A stretch of 64,000 nt of DNA, taken from assembly GCF_003025555.1 (NCBI RefSeq), contig NZ_PYMH01000006.1, positions 186,001 through 250,000 of the forward strand. Direction: 5' to 3'. The DNA comes from Photobacterium lutimaris. Its GTDB lineage: Bacteria > Pseudomonadota > Gammaproteobacteria > Enterobacterales > Vibrionaceae. This document shows positions 46,987 through 57,709 of the stretch, one piece after another. Made by a program: the position numbers and the translations under genes. Under the pieces are notes generated by a model that saw only the letters and a list, made by a program, of their open reading frames with translations, searched no databases and was not told the DNA's origin. Position 1 is the first letter of the stretch. Every line of letters begins with the position of its first letter.

Positions 46987-49900
46987 TTACTCAGCGGTTG
47001 GCATCGTTGATTTTGCCCCTGCTGTCGCGTGGTTGGTTGCCGTCTGGCTACCGGCCTGGCGAGCAGCAAAGCGTGCGTCGCGAAGTGGTGCAATAGCAAC
47101 CACAGTCGGCTCAGCGGCTTCTGCTGGAGCTGGCGCTTTAGCCATCGCAGCTGTTGCATGCAGTCCTTTCGGAGACGTTGCACAAACCTGAGCTGTAGCT
47201 TCAACGTTAGAAACAACTGTTTCCGCGCGAGTTATAACAGCTTCTGGCGCTTTGGTTTCAGTCTCTTCCACTGGTGCTTCAGGCTTAGTAACCTCAACAG
47301 CGGGTGCTGCTTCAGTCGCTTCAACTTCAGCTGGTTGTTGAGTCTGCATACCCAGCATTGCAGCTTGAGCAGCAGCAATCGCCGCGGCTACGTCTGATTC
47401 TGCAGATTGTGTCTCAGCAGCAACAGGCGTTTCAACAACTGTCTCTTCAACTTCAGCAACTGTTTCAACAACTGGCGCTTCAACAACTGGCGTTTCAACA
47501 ACTGGCGTTTCAACAACAGGCGCTTGCTCAGTTGTTTCCTCTGCAACATCAGCGCGTAGCGGGAAGGCTTTGCCCATTGCTAGCTCTGGCATTGCAACAC
47601 CACCCAATACTGGAGCGGTTTCAGCGGTTGTTTGCTCAGCAACAACAGCTGGTGCTTCAGTTTCAGTTGCTTCAACAACGTCTGCTGATGGCGCGTCAAG
47701 TGAGGCAACGGCTGGCTTGCTTGCAGAAGGCCATACTTTACCCATTGCCATTTCAGGCGATGCGACACCGCTTTTTAGGCGGACAATGGCTTTAGGCTTC
47801 TCGACGATAGAAACAACATTTTCGATATCGTTAAGTGTATCTGTTGCTTCTACAACGGCATGACCGACAGCGTCTGTTACCATTTTATCCATGTCTTCAC
47901 CTTTCTCTGGGCGAGTGTCACGGATACGACGGCGGCGCTGACCGCTTGCACGAAGGTGGCGTGGAGAGCGACGGTTACGGCGTTGGCCTTCTTGCTCACC
48001 GTTTTTCTCATTACCATTCTCAGTAACGGCCTTTGCTTCATGAGCCATGGCAGTACCAAGCTCTTGTAGCTCAGACTTTGCAACTGGTGCTTCAGTTTCT
48101 GCTGGTTGAGTCATTGTCTCAACGGCTTTCACTTCAACATTATCAGTAATGCGCACTTTCTTACGCATGTCACGACGCTGGCGACGCTGTTTCACCTTAG
48201 CCGTTTTTTCCTGATCCTGACGCTGCTCTTCAACAACCGGCTTCTCTGCTTTGACTTTTGGTTCCTGATCGTGCTCGTGACGAGGCTTTTGAGCCTGGGC
48301 ATCATCACGGTCACGACGCTGACGTTTCTGATCTTTGTCTTTACGTTGCTGCTGGGTTGGCTTCTCAGCGTTTTGCTCCGGCTTGTCTTTTGCTTTTTCA
48401 TTGCGACGACGAGCTTGGCGCTGTTCACGCTGTTCAGCAACCTGCTGCTGCTTGTTGCTGTCAGTCTCTTGACGATCCTGACGACCACGGCGATTATCTT
48501 TGCCACCACGACGGTTATCTTGCTGGCGATCACCACGACGGCCTTCCTGACGTTCACCTCGACGGTTGTCTTGGTTACGGCGGTTGTCCTTGCGGTCACG
48601 ATGGTTACGCTTGTTAGCTTCTTTCTTCTCTTTAGGTTGCTCTTCCTGCTCAGGACCTGAGAAGAAGCTTGCAATCGCAGAGAAGATACGGCTGATGAAA
48701 CCTGGTTTTTCTTCAACAGCTTTAGCTGGTGCCGCCGCTTTCTTAGCCGGCTGAGGCTTGGCTTTCGATGTCGCAGGCGCTTGCGTCGGTGCGCTGAAGC
48801 CTTGCAGAACAGGTTCTTCACGTTTCTTCGTTGCACGCTCTTGCGGTGCAGAAGACTCAGACGCTTCCGCCTCACGCAATGCTTCCAGTGCGCTTGGTAG
48901 GTTATAGGACAGCGCATCATGCTCATCGCCAGAACGGACACGGACCACTTCGAAATGCGGTGTTTCCATGCTGGCGTTTGGTACGATGATCGCACGTACA
49001 TTGTGAGATTTCTCAATGTACTGTACAGAACGACGTTTCTCGTTGAGCAAGTAAGAGGCAATCGCCACCGGCACGATTGCCAACACCTGAGAGGTGTTGT
49101 CTTTCAGCGCTTCTTCTTCAATAAGACGAAGGATTGAAAGTGACAGTGATTCGCTATCACGAATGACACCTGTACCCGTACAGCGAGGACACACATGGTG
49201 GCTGGCTTCAGCTAGTGATGGGCTTAGACGCTGGCGCGACATTTCCAATAGACCAAAGCGAGAAATTCGACCGATTTGAACGCGTGCACGGTCCATGCGG
49301 ACGGCTTCGCGTAGTCGGTTTTCAACTTCACGCTGGTGGCGAACGGGTGTCATATCGATGAAATCGATAACCACGAGACCGCCAAGGTCACGCAGGCGAA
49401 GCTGGCGTGCGATTTCGTCAGCGGCTTCAAGGTTGGTCTGTAGTGCTGTTTCTTCGATATCACCACCCTTGGTTGCACGGGCAGAGTTGATATCAATAGA
49501 CGTCAGTGCTTCAGTCGGGTCGATAACAATAGAACCACCAGAAGGCAGACGAACTTCGCGCTGGAATGCTGACTCAATCTGGTTTTCGATCTGGTAATGG
49601 TTGAACAGCGGTGTTTCACTGTTTTCGTAGAGTTTTACCCGTGACAGGAAGTCTGGACGAACCTGTTGGATATGATCGCGGGCACGGTCAAAGATTTTTT
49701 TGCTGTCGATAACGATTTCACCGATGTCACGGCGAAGGTAGTCACGAATAGCTCGGGCGATGACGTTACTTTCCTGGTGGATAAGGAAAGGCGCAGCAGC
49801 CGAGTCAGCAGCGTCTTTTACACGCTCCCAGTGGCTAAGTAGGTAGTTAAGATCGTATTCCAGATCTTCAGCTGATTTACCAACACCGGCAGTACGTACA

Positions 49901-50400
49901 ATTAGGCCCATGCCCTGAGGCAATTCCAGCGTGCTAAGTGCCGCTTTTAGCTGTGTACGTTCTTCACCCTCGATACGACGGGAAATACCGCCAGCTCGTG
50001 GGTTGTTCGGCATCAGTACCAGGTAGCTACCTGCTAGAGAGATGAAAGTCGTAAGGGCGGCGCCTTTGTTGCCTCGCTCTTCTTTATCAACCTGAACTAT
50101 GACTTCCTGACCTTCTTTCAGCACTTCCTTAATATTAGGTCGGCCTTGGTAAGAGTAGTCAGAAGGGAAATAGTCACGGGCGATTTCTTTAAGAGGGAGG
50201 AAACCGTGGCGTTCAGCACCATAGTCAACGAACGCTGCTTCCAGACTTGGTTCGATGCGTGTGATGCGTCCTTTGTAGATATTTGCTTTTTTAGATTCGT
50301 GGCCAGGACTTTCGATATCAAGATCGAACAGCTTCTGCCCGTCAACTAATGCGACGCGCAACTCTTCCTTCTGAGTTGCGTTAATCAACATTCTTTTCAT
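46987..50400 (-). CDS. rne: Ribonuclease E
   Basis: From the ATG at 50400 the product is 1137 residues and begins [10 protein letters not shown] as in E. coli. An ATG 24 bases upstream is ignored for that reason. It has an S1 domain (about 38-120), RNase H-like and 5' sensor parts, the DNase I-like catalytic core with VVIDFIDM, and the Zn-link CPRCTGTG near 404-411. Then come an amphipathic membrane-targeting segment ([17 protein letters not shown]), Arg-rich RNA-binding regions and a Val/Glu/Ala-rich tail. It starts most mRNA decay and processes rRNA and tRNA as the degradosome scaffold. The Shine-Dalgarno is weak and the leader is long. Confidence 0.96.
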   Translation of the reverse strand: MKRMLINATQKEELRVALVDGQKLFDLDIESPGHESKKANIYKGRITRIEPSLEAAFVDYGAERHGFLPLKEIARDYFPSDYSYQGRPNIKEVLKEGQEVIVQVDKEERGNKGAALTTFISLAGSYLVLMPNNPRAGGISRRIEGEERTQLKAALSTLELPQGMGLIVRTAGVGKSAEDLEYDLNYLLSHWERVKDAADSAAAPFLIHQESNVIARAIRDYLRRDIGEIVIDSKKIFDRARDHIQQVRPDFLSRVKLYENSETPLFNHYQIENQIESAFQREVRLPSGGSIVIDPTEALTSIDINSARATKGGDIEETALQTNLEAADEIARQLRLRDLGGLVVIDFIDMTPVRHQREVENRLREAVRMDRARVQIGRISRFGLLEMSRQRLSPSLAEASHHVCPRCTGTGVIRDSESLSLSILRLIEEEALKDNTSQVLAIVPVAIASYLLNEKRRSVQYIEKSHNVRAIIVPNASMETPHFEVVRVRSGDEHDALSYNLPSALEALREAEASESSAPQERATKKREEPVLQGFSAPTQAPATSKAKPQPAKKAAAPAKAVEEKPGFISRIFSAIASFFSGPEQEEQPKEKKEANKRNHRDRKDNRRNQDNRRGERQEGRRGDRQQDNRRGGKDNRRGRQDRQETDSNKQQQVAEQREQRQARRRNEKAKDKPEQNAEKPTQQQRKDKDQKRQRRDRDDAQAQKPRHEHDQEPKVKAEKPVVEEQRQDQEKTAKVKQRRQRRDMRKKVRITDNVEVKAVETMTQPAETEAPVAKSELQELGTAMAHEAKAVTENGNEKNGEQEGQRRNRRSPRHLRASGQRRRRIRDTRPEKGEDMDKMVTDAVGHAVVEATDTLNDIENVVSIVEKPKAIVRLKSGVASPEMAMGKVWPSASKPAVASLDAPSADVVEATETEAPAVVAEQTTAETAPVLGGVAMPELAMGKAFPLRADVAEETTEQAPVVETPVVETPVVEAPVVETVAEVEETVVETPVAAETQSAESDVAAAIAAAQAAMLGMQTQQPAEVEATEAAPAVEVTKPEAPVEETETKAPEAVITRAETVVSNVEATAQVCATSPKGLHATAAMAKAPAPAEAAEPTVVAIAPLRDARFAARQAGSQTATNHATAGAKSTMPTAE
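47462..47525 (-). repeat. 15-bp tandem repeat in the rne tail
   Basis: About four copies of a 15-base unit (TTCAACAACTGGCGT on the plus strand) encode VETPV repeats in the disordered C-terminal tail of RNase E. Copies differ by one or two bases. Confidence 0.75.
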
Positions 50401-50838
50401 TATATTGTACTCGTTTTTTTTCATGTGCTAGTGCACTTAGTTACGTGTCTTTACTGGTGGTGCCGGACCCCAAGTCTGATCTTAAATGCAACCTCACGGC
50501 TGGAATTCAGGGGTGCTATGTGGCAACACGTATCATCCAACTGTACCAAGATGTTTAGATCTGAAAATGCACAGCTGGTTCACCGATGGTTACGGCGGTA
50601 TCTGTCACACCAGTAATTTTTTCGTTGCTAAAGGACACTAAAAAAACACTCCGAAGAATGAAACGTCTTACGCCACATGCTGCGTTTTTCATCAGAGCGG
50701 TATATATAGTCATCAATCGGGTGTTATTCTGTTCACCCTGTCGGCAAAGTAGGCAAATTTTCCTACCTGTGCACGCCAATGATAGCAGGGTGACTTTTTT
50801 GCGGCAATCTGCTTTGCATGCATGTTAGAATGAAACCC
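50401..50838 (-). other. Long rne leader and rne/rluC divergent promoter region
   Basis: These 438 bases separate the divergent rne and rluC genes. Small frames on both strands here have no family likeness. In E. coli the rne mRNA has a leader of about 360 bases whose hairpins mediate autoregulation; the size here would allow the same. A small GTGC-ACTA-GCAC hairpin lies about 20 bases before the rne start. Promoters were not assigned. Confidence 0.5.
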
Positions 50839-51789
50839 ATGAAAGATGATAAACCAAAAGTGCACTTCATCGAAATATCTGATGACTTTGCAGGCCAGCG
50901 GATCGATAACTTTCTCCGTGCACGGCTAAAAAATGTACCAAAAAGTATGATTTACCGCATTTTGCGTAAAGGCGAAGTGCGAGTGAACAAAAAACGTATA
51001 AAACCAGAATACAAATTGCAGGACGGTGACCTGGTTCGGGTTCCTCCGGTAAAGATACCGGAAAAAGAAGACCAAGCACCGATCAGCACCAAGTTGGATA
51101 AAGTGGCAGAGCTTGAAGCGTGCATTATCTATGAAGATGACCACATGCTGATCCTCAACAAGCCATCCGGTACGGCAGTACACGGCGGCAGTGGCCTGAA
51201 GTTCGGTGCAATCGAAGCGTTGCGTGCATTGCGCCCCGATGCTCGCTTCCTCGAACTGGTACACCGCATCGACCGCGATACGTCAGGCATTCTGCTTGTG
51301 GCAAAAAAACGTTCTGCGCTGCGCAAGCTACAGGAGCAGTTCCGCAATAAGACGGTGCAGAAGTACTACTTTGCCTTGGTGATGGGGGAGTGGAAGGCGA
51401 GCTGCAAGAAAGTGACCGCCCCGCTTCTGAAGAATGAGGTGAACAGTATCGTACGGGTCAACCCTAATGGTAAGCCGTGTGATACCCGTTTCAAGGTACT
51501 TGAGCGCCTCGACCAGGCGACATTGGTGCAGGCCAGTCCGGTAACGGGCCGTACCCACCAAATTCGTGTGCACTGCCAATATACCGGCCACCCGATTGCA
51601 TGGGATGACCGCTATGGCGATCCGCGCTTTGATGCGTTTACCAAAAAGGTAGGTTTGAACCGGTTGTTCCTGCACGCGGCGAACATCAAGTTTACCCACC
51701 CGCAAAGCGAAGAGTTGATGGATATCAGTGCGCCGATGGAGCACAAGTTGCAGCAGGCAGTCGAGAAGCTGAGGCGTAAACCACTGTAA
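50839..51789 (+). CDS. rluC: 23S rRNA pseudouridine(955/2504/2580) synthase RluC
   Basis: From the ATG at 50839 the product is 316 residues, giving an N-terminus of the usual length. In-frame ATGs at 50818 and 50830 are alternatives, and none has a good Shine-Dalgarno. It has an N-terminal S4 RNA-binding domain (about 12-75; KSMIYRILRKGEVRVNKKR) and the RluA-type catalytic domain with HRIDRDTSG, whose Asp is catalytic. It modifies three uridines of 23S rRNA. Divergence from rne is conserved across gammaproteobacteria. Confidence 0.94.
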   Translation: MKDDKPKVHFIEISDDFAGQRIDNFLRARLKNVPKSMIYRILRKGEVRVNKKRIKPEYKLQDGDLVRVPPVKIPEKEDQAPISTKLDKVAELEACIIYEDDHMLILNKPSGTAVHGGSGLKFGAIEALRALRPDARFLELVHRIDRDTSGILLVAKKRSALRKLQEQFRNKTVQKYYFALVMGEWKASCKKVTAPLLKNEVNSIVRVNPNGKPCDTRFKVLERLDQATLVQASPVTGRTHQIRVHCQYTGHPIAWDDRYGDPRFDAFTKKVGLNRLFLHAANIKFTHPQSEELMDISAPMEHKLQQAVEKLRRKPL

Positions 51790-51828
51790 TAAAGCAGCGG
51801 CTTTTTATAGCGTCTATTCGGTACAGAC

Positions 51829-51859
51829 AAACGGCAGGACTTCCTGCCGTTTTTTTGCG
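51829..51859 (+). terminator. Intrinsic terminator after rluC
   Basis: The stem AAACGGCAGGA / TCCTGCCGTTT is followed by TTTT. It may also act weakly for the convergent maf gene. Confidence 0.88.
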
Positions 51860-51860
51860 T

Positions 51861-52442
51861 TTACAATACGCTGATGCCTTGCTTGGCGAGCATCTCTCGC
51901 AGCGCAATCAGTGGCAAGCCGACAAGGGTATTAGGATCGCGACCTTCGAGACGCTCAAACAGGGCGATACCTAGTCCTTCACACATGAAACTGCCAGCGC
52001 AGTTGAGCGGCTGCTCGCGTTCAACATAATGGCGGATCTCAGTATCAGTGAGCTGGCGGAAGTGGACATGGAAGGGTTCGCAAATCACCTCGCTCTCGCC
52101 GGTTTTGGCGTTGTGTAGACACAGGCCGGTATAAAAGGTGATGGTTTTACCACTGGCTGCCTTTAGTTGGCGACAGGCATTCTCAACAGTATGGGGTTTG
52201 CCGATGATAGCGCCATCAATTACACAGACCTGATCGGAGCCGACAATGAGGTGCTCGCTGTGCTCACCGGCACATGCCATGGCTTTGGACTGGGCTAAGC
52301 GGGTGACGAGCTGCTGTGCTTGTTCGCCGGGGAGCGGTGTTTCATCGGTATCGGGTTTGGCTGTCGTAAAAGGAAGGCCGAGTTTTTGCAATAGCGATTG
52401 ACGAAAAGGGGAGGTTGAAGCCAAGAGTAAAGGTTGGCGCAT
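51861..52442 (-). CDS. yceF: Maf family nucleotide pyrophosphatase YceF
   Basis: From the ATG at 52442 the product is 193 residues, matching YceF (194). The frame is open to 52484. It has the Maf motifs [13 protein letters not shown] at the start, a catalytic SDQV in [17 protein letters not shown] and [11 protein letters not shown]. YceF-type enzymes hydrolyse 7-methyl-GTP, in contrast to YhdE-type Maf (dTTP/UTP). The assignment to the YceF group rests on the rluC-yceF-yceD context as well as the sequence. The Shine-Dalgarno is weak. Confidence 0.93.
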   Translation of the reverse strand: MRQPLLLASTSPFRQSLLQKLGLPFTTAKPDTDETPLPGEQAQQLVTRLAQSKAMACAGEHSEHLIVGSDQVCVIDGAIIGKPHTVENACRQLKAASGKTITFYTGLCLHNAKTGESEVICEPFHVHFRQLTDTEIRHYVEREQPLNCAGSFMCEGLGIALFERLEGRDPNTLVGLPLIALREMLAKQGISVL

Positions 52443-52744
52443 GACTATTACCGGGTTAATGCTAGGTTGTGGTAGTCTACGCACCTTGCTTTGCGATGGC
52501 TACGTTATAATGGTAGGTGAAGCAGGTCTATCGGTTGGGTTTTCGCCAGTTTTTGTGTGTTATTTGAGCTGATATTAACTGCCGTACAAGTTATTGGTGG
52601 ATAGGCAGATAACAGACAAAATGGTGGAAGTGGCAGTGCTGCAGTGCTTGTATCTGACACTGAGTATACGAATTGGCTAAATGCTGTTAATTCACGCACA
52701 TTTCCTTTGACTCAAACTGATTACAAGGCTAATATTCGCGCCCT
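52443..52744. other. yceF/yceD divergent spacer
   Basis: This 302-base spacer holds the yceD promoter at its right edge. A 64-codon minus-strand frame inside it lacks family likeness. Nothing else is recognised. Confidence 0.55.
52707..52735 (+). promoter_or_regulatory. Promoter of yceD-rpmF, placed for a near-leaderless mRNA
   Basis: TTGACT (52707-52712) and TAATAT (52730-52735) are 17 bases apart. Transcription would begin near 52742, only about three bases before the yceD ATG at 52745. No Shine-Dalgarno is present before that ATG, which fits. Confidence 0.55.
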
Positions 52745-53260
52745 ATGCAAAAGGTAAAATTGCCGCTTACGGTTGACCCGGTTCGCGCTGCTCAAAAAAA
52801 ACTCGACTATGATGGCATCATCAAAGCCGAACTACTTGAGCGTTTGAGCGAGTCAACGCAGAGCGTAACACGTGATGCAAACGTCACCTTGTCATTTGAC
52901 TTGGACCAGCGTCGAATCGCATTTATGCGCGGTAGCGCAGATGTTGAAGTGATGCTGACTTGTCAGAGATGTCAGGAAGGATTCAAACACGAATATCGTG
53001 TTGAGTTCTGTTACAGTCCGCTCCTCAAACCAGAGGCAGCTGACGATTTACCGGAAGCTTATGAGCCGGCTGATGTCGACGAAAACGGTGAGATCAATCT
53101 GGTTCAAATCGTCGAAGACGAATTGATTCTGGAGTTACCTCAAGTCGCTATGCATGAGGAAGCTGACTGTAAAGCCAGCGGAAACATGACTTTTGGTGAG
53201 ATCCCCGTTGCTGATGAGCGTCCGAATCCGTTTGCAGTATTGAAAAATCTAAGTAAGTAA
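52745..53260 (+). CDS. yceD: 23S rRNA accumulation protein YceD (DUF177)
   Basis: The 171-residue protein begins [18 protein letters not shown], nearly the same as E. coli YceD, and has the family's CxxC (TCQRCQEGF, about 80) and the C-terminal [17 protein letters not shown]. It is needed for normal 23S rRNA levels and is co-transcribed with rpmF. There is no Shine-Dalgarno before the ATG; the promoter lies so close that the mRNA may be leaderless. rpmF follows 19 bases after the stop. Confidence 0.94.
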   Translation: MQKVKLPLTVDPVRAAQKKLDYDGIIKAELLERLSESTQSVTRDANVTLSFDLDQRRIAFMRGSADVEVMLTCQRCQEGFKHEYRVEFCYSPLLKPEAADDLPEAYEPADVDENGEINLVQIVEDELILELPQVAMHEEADCKASGNMTFGEIPVADERPNPFAVLKNLSK

Positions 53261-53279
53261 TTTAACAGGAGTAGGGTTA

Positions 53280-53450
53280 ATGGCCGTACAAAAGAGCAAA
53301 AAATCACGTGCAGCACGTGGCATGCGTCGTTCACACGATGCACTAACAACTGCAGCTGTATCTGTAGATTCTGCAAGTGGTGAAACTCACCTACGTCACC
53401 ACATGACAGCTGACGGTTTCTACCGTGGCCGTAAGGTTATCAACAAGTAA
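53280..53450 (+). CDS. rpmF: 50S ribosomal protein L32
   Basis: The 56-residue protein reads [20 protein letters not shown] at its start and contains the L32 motif [25 protein letters not shown] lies 9 bases before the ATG. Length equals E. coli L32 (57 with Met). It sits between yceD and plsX in the conserved operon that links ribosome and phospholipid synthesis. The zinc-binding Cys found in some L32 forms are absent, as in E. coli. Confidence 0.97.
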   Translation: MAVQKSKKSRAARGMRRSHDALTTAAVSVDSASGETHLRHHMTADGFYRGRKVINK

Positions 53451-53459
53451 GGTTGAGCC

Positions 53460-54485
53460 TTGAGTGGTCTAACCGTTGCACTTGATGCAATGGGTGGGGA
53501 TTTCGGTCCTCAAGTAACAGTGCCTGCCTCCGTGCAGGCACTGTTGCAATTCCCTGAGCTCAAAGTCATATTATTTGGTGATCAAAGTGCGATCACTACC
53601 CAACTATCCCTCCTGAATCAAACGAATCACTCTCGTCTTCGCATTGTCCATTGCGAGCACGTCATCGCAAACGATACCCGTCCTTCTCAGGCTTTACGCC
53701 GGAGTCAGGGATCATCCATGCGTGCAGCACTGGAAGCCGTTTCCGAAGGTACAGCCGATGCTTGTGTTAGCGCCGGTAATACCGGAGCCTTAATGGCTTT
53801 GTCTCGTTATATCCTCAAGCAATTACCCGGCGTGGATCGTCCCGCACTGGTTTCTGCTATTCCAACTCAGAACGAGACCAAAACCTGGCTGCTAGACTTA
53901 GGGGCTAATGTATCATGCGATGCCGATACCCTGTTCCAGTTTGCCGTGATGGGAGCGGTATTGGCTGAACAGGGCCATGTAACGCCACCACGGGTTGCCT
54001 TGCTCAATATCGGTGAAGAGGAGATCAAAGGTAACGATCTCGTTAAGCGCTGTGCTGAAATGCTAGCTGAGTCACCGGATATCAACTACATCGGTTATAT
54101 CGAAGGTGATCAACTTTACAGTGGTAAGGCGGATGTCATTGTCTGTGATGGCTTTGTAGGCAATGTGAGCCTTAAAACCAGTGAAGGGGTAGCCAATCTG
54201 TTTATTGGTGCGATTAAAGGTGCTATTTACGGCAATCCACTGAAGCGATTGATTGCTAGATGGCTGTTTAGTGACCTATTTAACAGCCTGAAACAGTTGA
54301 ACCCCGACCAGTATAACGGCGCGAGTCTGTTAGGATTGCGCGGTATTGTGGTGAAAAGCCACGGAAGTGCTGATACAACCGCCTTTACTAATGCGATTGG
54401 TGAAGCGGTACACGAGGTCAAACGGCAAATACCGACAAAAATCAGTGACCGTTTGGAAGAAGTCTTACTCGAGAGGCATTATTAG
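53460..54485 (+). CDS. plsX: Phosphate acyltransferase PlsX
   Basis: The 341-residue protein starts with TTG at 53460 (AAGG 8 bases upstream) and begins [18 protein letters not shown], the family hallmark. [25 protein letters not shown] and [14 protein letters not shown] follow. It makes acyl-phosphate from acyl-ACP, which feeds PlsY in glycerol-3-phosphate acylation. It is a soluble enzyme that associates with the membrane. It lies 9 bases after rpmF and 5 before fabH, so it is co-transcribed. Confidence 0.96.
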   Translation: MSGLTVALDAMGGDFGPQVTVPASVQALLQFPELKVILFGDQSAITTQLSLLNQTNHSRLRIVHCEHVIANDTRPSQALRRSQGSSMRAALEAVSEGTADACVSAGNTGALMALSRYILKQLPGVDRPALVSAIPTQNETKTWLLDLGANVSCDADTLFQFAVMGAVLAEQGHVTPPRVALLNIGEEEIKGNDLVKRCAEMLAESPDINYIGYIEGDQLYSGKADVIVCDGFVGNVSLKTSEGVANLFIGAIKGAIYGNPLKRLIARWLFSDLFNSLKQLNPDQYNGASLLGLRGIVVKSHGSADTTAFTNAIGEAVHEVKRQIPTKISDRLEEVLLERHY

Positions 54486-54490
54486 TCTTC

Positions 54491-55447
54491 ATGTATAGCA
54501 AAATTTTAGGTACTGGCAGCTATCTGCCGGAGCAAGTACGTTCTAATGCCGACTTAGAACAACTGGTTGAAACCAACGATGAGTGGATTGTCGCTCGTAC
54601 CGGTATTCGAGAGCGTCGCATTGCCGCCGAAGACGAAACTGTCGCGGTAATGGGGTATCAGGCTTCATTGAATGCTATTGAGATGGCAGGCATTGATAAA
54701 GATGATATCGACCTGATTATTGTCGCGACGACCAGTGCGAGCCACGCGTTCCCATCGGCGGCTTGTCAGGTTCAGGGCATGCTGGATATCAAAGGCTGCC
54801 CGGCTTTTGATATTGCTGCAGCTTGCTCTGGTTTCGTCTATGCGTTGAGTGTTGCCGATCAACATATCAAAACCGGCATGGCAAAAAATGTCCTGGTGAT
54901 TGGTGCTGATGCGCTATCGCACCGCTGTGATCCCAACGATCGTTCGACGATCATCTTGTTTGGTGATGCTGCTGGTGCTGTTGTTATCGGTGCTAGCGAA
55001 GAGCCGGGTATTATCTCGACCCACCTTCACGCGGACGGTCATTTCGGTGGGCTTTTAAGTCTGGGTGTGCCTGAGCATGGTCAAGACTTCAGCGATGACA
55101 AATGGCTGTACATGGCAGGTAACGAAGTGTTCAAGGTAGCGGTAACGCAACTGTCTAACTTGGTTAAAAACACCCTGGCTGCCAACAACATGGATAAGTC
55201 CGAATTGGATTGGCTCGTGCCGCACCAAGCTAACCTGCGTATTATCAAAGCGACAGCGAAGAAGCTGTCGATGTCGATGGATCAGGTTGTTGTCACCCTT
55301 GACCGCCACGGTAATACCTCGGCGGCAACCGTGCCAACGGCGCTGGACGAAGCAGTGCGTGATGGCCGTATTCAGCGTGGTCAGACATTGCTGCTCGAAG
55401 CCTTCGGTGGTGGTTTCACCTGGGGTTCGGCGCTGGTGAAGTTCTAA
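54491..55447 (+). CDS. fabH: 3-oxoacyl-[ACP] synthase III
   Basis: The 318-residue condensing enzyme has its catalytic Cys in [11 protein letters not shown] (about 111-121), His in VPHQANLRI (about 245) and Asn in HGNTSAA (about 275). It starts fatty-acid synthesis by joining acetyl-CoA and malonyl-ACP. It matches E. coli FabH (317 residues). It is five bases after plsX. Confidence 0.97.
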   Translation: MYSKILGTGSYLPEQVRSNADLEQLVETNDEWIVARTGIRERRIAAEDETVAVMGYQASLNAIEMAGIDKDDIDLIIVATTSASHAFPSAACQVQGMLDIKGCPAFDIAAACSGFVYALSVADQHIKTGMAKNVLVIGADALSHRCDPNDRSTIILFGDAAGAVVIGASEEPGIISTHLHADGHFGGLLSLGVPEHGQDFSDDKWLYMAGNEVFKVAVTQLSNLVKNTLAANNMDKSELDWLVPHQANLRIIKATAKKLSMSMDQVVVTLDRHGNTSAATVPTALDEAVRDGRIQRGQTLLLEAFGGGFTWGSALVKF

Positions 55448-55543
55448 GCACCTTCTTTATATTTAGTTTGGGTGGGGTGGCGGGACCATCTCATCCGATT
55501 TAGCAAAACTGAGTGTTCAGTTACATAGAATAAGGATTCTCGA

Positions 55544-56467
55544 ATGTCTAAGTTCGCGATTGTATTTCCGGGCCAAGGCTCTCAAACCGTAGGTATGCTG
55601 GCTGAATTGGCTGAGCAGTACGATGTGGTTAAGCAAACTTTTGCTGAGGCATCTGAAGTATTAGGGTATGACCTGTGGGCATTGGTACAAAACGGCCCAG
55701 CTGAAGACCTGAACCAAACGCACCGCACTCAGCCTGCGCTTTTGACATCATCAGTCGCTATCTGGCGTGTTTGGCAGGAAGTTGGCGGTGCTCAGCCTGA
55801 AGTTGTGGCAGGCCACAGCCTAGGTGAGTACTCCGCACTAGTATGTGCCGGTGTTATCGATTTCAAAGACGCGGTTAAACTGGTTGAACTGCGTGGTCAG
55901 CTGATGCAAGCAGCGGTACCAGCAGGTGTTGGCGCAATGTCTGCCATTATCGGTTTGGACAACGACGCGATTGCCAAAGCATGTGCTGAAGCCGCGCAAG
56001 ATCAGGTGTGCTCACCGGTCAACTTCAACTCACCAGGCCAAGTTGTTATCGCTGGTAACAAAGAAGCGGTTGAGCGTGCGAATGTGCTTTGTAAAGAAGC
56101 GGGCGCCAAGCGTGCAATGCCATTGCCTGTGTCTGTGCCTTCACACTGTGCACTGATGCAGCCTGCTGCTGATAAACTGGCAGAAGCGCTGGAGAACATT
56201 ACTTTCTCAGCGCCGGCACTGCCTGTTATCAACAATGCTGATGTGGCGACTGAGACGGATCCTGGCGCGATCAAGAATGCGCTGGTTAAGCAGTTGCACA
56301 GCCCTGTACGCTGGACTGAGTCTGTTGAGCGTATGGCCGCTGAAGGTATCGAATCTCTGCTTGAGTTTGGCCCTGGTAAAGTATTGACTGGCCTAACAAA
56401 ACGAATTAATCGTTCAGTGAGCAGCGCAGCGGTAAACGATATCGCTAGCCTTGACGCTGCCAAGTAA
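55544..56467 (+). CDS. fabD: Malonyl-CoA-ACP transacylase
   Basis: The 307-residue protein begins MSKFAIVFPGQGSQTVGML and has the catalytic Ser in GHSLGEYSAL (about 91-100) and the His in VPSHCALM (about 201). It loads malonyl groups onto ACP for chain extension. It is 96 bases after fabH and 25 before fabG. AAGGA lies upstream of the ATG. Confidence 0.97.
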   Translation: MSKFAIVFPGQGSQTVGMLAELAEQYDVVKQTFAEASEVLGYDLWALVQNGPAEDLNQTHRTQPALLTSSVAIWRVWQEVGGAQPEVVAGHSLGEYSALVCAGVIDFKDAVKLVELRGQLMQAAVPAGVGAMSAIIGLDNDAIAKACAEAAQDQVCSPVNFNSPGQVVIAGNKEAVERANVLCKEAGAKRAMPLPVSVPSHCALMQPAADKLAEALENITFSAPALPVINNADVATETDPGAIKNALVKQLHSPVRWTESVERMAAEGIESLLEFGPGKVLTGLTKRINRSVSSAAVNDIASLDAAK

Positions 56468-56492
56468 CCCATTTCATCAAAGAGGATTAACA

Positions 56493-57227
56493 ATGAGCCT
56501 GGAAGGAAAAATTGCGCTGGTAACTGGTGCAAGCCGTGGTATCGGCCGTGCTATCGCCGAGATTCTGGTTGAACGTGGTGCAAAAGTTATTGGTACTGCA
56601 ACCTCTGAGAGCGGCGCAGAAGCGATCAGCGCTTATCTGGGTGACAATGGTAAAGGCCTGGCGCTGAATGTCACGTCGCCGGAATCGATCGAAGCTGTGC
56701 TTAAGCAGATCAAAGAAGAGTTCGGTGATGTTGATATTTTGGTCAACAACGCAGGTATTACCCGTGATAACTTGTTAATGCGTATGAAAGATGACGAATG
56801 GCAGGACATCATGGACACTAACCTGACGTCTATCTTCCGTCTGTCGAAAGCGGTATTGCGCGCGATGATGAAAAAACGTCATGGCCGTATTATCAGCATC
56901 GGCTCGGTTGTGGGTACCATGGGTAACGCCGGCCAGACTAACTATGCAGCCGCTAAAGCGGGCCTGATTGGCTTTACCAAGTCGATGGCACGTGAAGTGG
57001 CTTCCCGTGGTATCACAGTGAACGCTGTGGCTCCGGGGTTCATTGAAACGGACATGACCAAGGCGCTGACAGACGATCAGCGCGCCGCGACACTGTCTGG
57101 TGTGCCAGCTGGCCGTCTTGGCGATCCACGTGAAATTGCCGCTGCTGTGGCTTTCCTAGCCTCTGACGATGCTGGTTACGTAACCGGTGAAACATTGCAC
57201 GTCAATGGCGGCATGTACATGATTTAA
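56493..57227 (+). CDS. fabG: 3-oxoacyl-[ACP] reductase
   Basis: From the ATG at 56493 (GAGGA upstream) the enzyme is 244 residues, equal to E. coli FabG. An earlier frame start inside fabD is ignored. It has the NADP-binding GASRGIG (12-18), NNAGITRDN, and the catalytic Ser and YAAAK (Tyr151, Lys155). It carries out the first reduction in each round of fatty-acid elongation. Confidence 0.97.
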   Translation: MSLEGKIALVTGASRGIGRAIAEILVERGAKVIGTATSESGAEAISAYLGDNGKGLALNVTSPESIEAVLKQIKEEFGDVDILVNNAGITRDNLLMRMKDDEWQDIMDTNLTSIFRLSKAVLRAMMKKRHGRIISIGSVVGTMGNAGQTNYAAAKAGLIGFTKSMAREVASRGITVNAVAPGFIETDMTKALTDDQRAATLSGVPAGRLGDPREIAAAVAFLASDDAGYVTGETLHVNGGMYMI

Positions 57228-57384
57228 TCAAAAAAGTTGCATAACTTGATGATGCAAGTCAAACTCAACTAGTTTTCACTGAAAATCGTGGTTTGACCAG
57301 CATCTTGAGTATTGCAACTTTTGCAGTATTGAATAAACTACAGCAAATCGCATTAGCGAATTCTTGTTTTAAGGAAATAGATTA

Positions 57385-57621
57385 ATGAGCAACATCGAAG
57401 AACGCGTAAAAAAAATCATCATTGAGCAACTTGGTGTGGACGAAGCTGAAGTTAAGAACGAAGCATCTTTCGTTGACGATCTAGGCGCTGACTCTCTAGA
57501 TACAGTTGAACTAGTAATGGCTCTTGAAGAAGAATTCGACACTGAGATTCCAGACGAAGAAGCTGAAAAAATTACTACAGTACAAGCTGCAATCGACTAC
57601 GTTGTTGGCGCTTCTGAGTAA
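57385..57621 (+). CDS. acpP: Acyl carrier protein
   Basis: The 78-residue acidic protein has the phosphopantetheine attachment Ser in [11 protein letters not shown] (Ser37). It is identical in length to E. coli AcpP and carries growing acyl chains. A 157-base spacer upstream suggests its own promoter, common for this highly expressed gene. A strong terminator follows. Confidence 0.98.
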   Translation: MSNIEERVKKIIIEQLGVDEAEVKNEASFVDDLGADSLDTVELVMALEEEFDTEIPDEEAEKITTVQAAIDYVVGASE

Positions 57622-57636
57622 TTAAAGAACTCCCCC

Positions 57637-57668
57637 CAGGCGGTCACCATGACCGCCTGACTTTTTCT
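57637..57668 (+). terminator. Intrinsic terminator after acpP
   Basis: The stem CAGGCGGTCA / TGACCGCCTG is followed by ACTTTTTC. It may partly limit readthrough into fabF. Confidence 0.85.
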
Positions 57669-57709
57669 TATGAAATCTGTTTTATCCTCAATTCCCGGAG
57701 AAATAAATC

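Noticed and set aside
47304..47795. Plus-strand frame of 163 codons rich in Leu and Gln
   Set aside because: It is antisense to the repetitive Val/Glu-rich tail of rne and its composition is the mirror of that repeat. No start signal or family likeness.
48106..48660. Plus-strand 184-codon hydrophobic frame that looks like a membrane protein
   Set aside because: It is antisense to the Arg/Lys/Gln-rich part of rne; hydrophobic codons arise from reversing Arg/Lys/Gln codons.
48192..49061. Minus-strand 289-codon Ser/Arg/Lys-rich frame
   Set aside because: It is a frame-shifted shadow of rne on the same strand.
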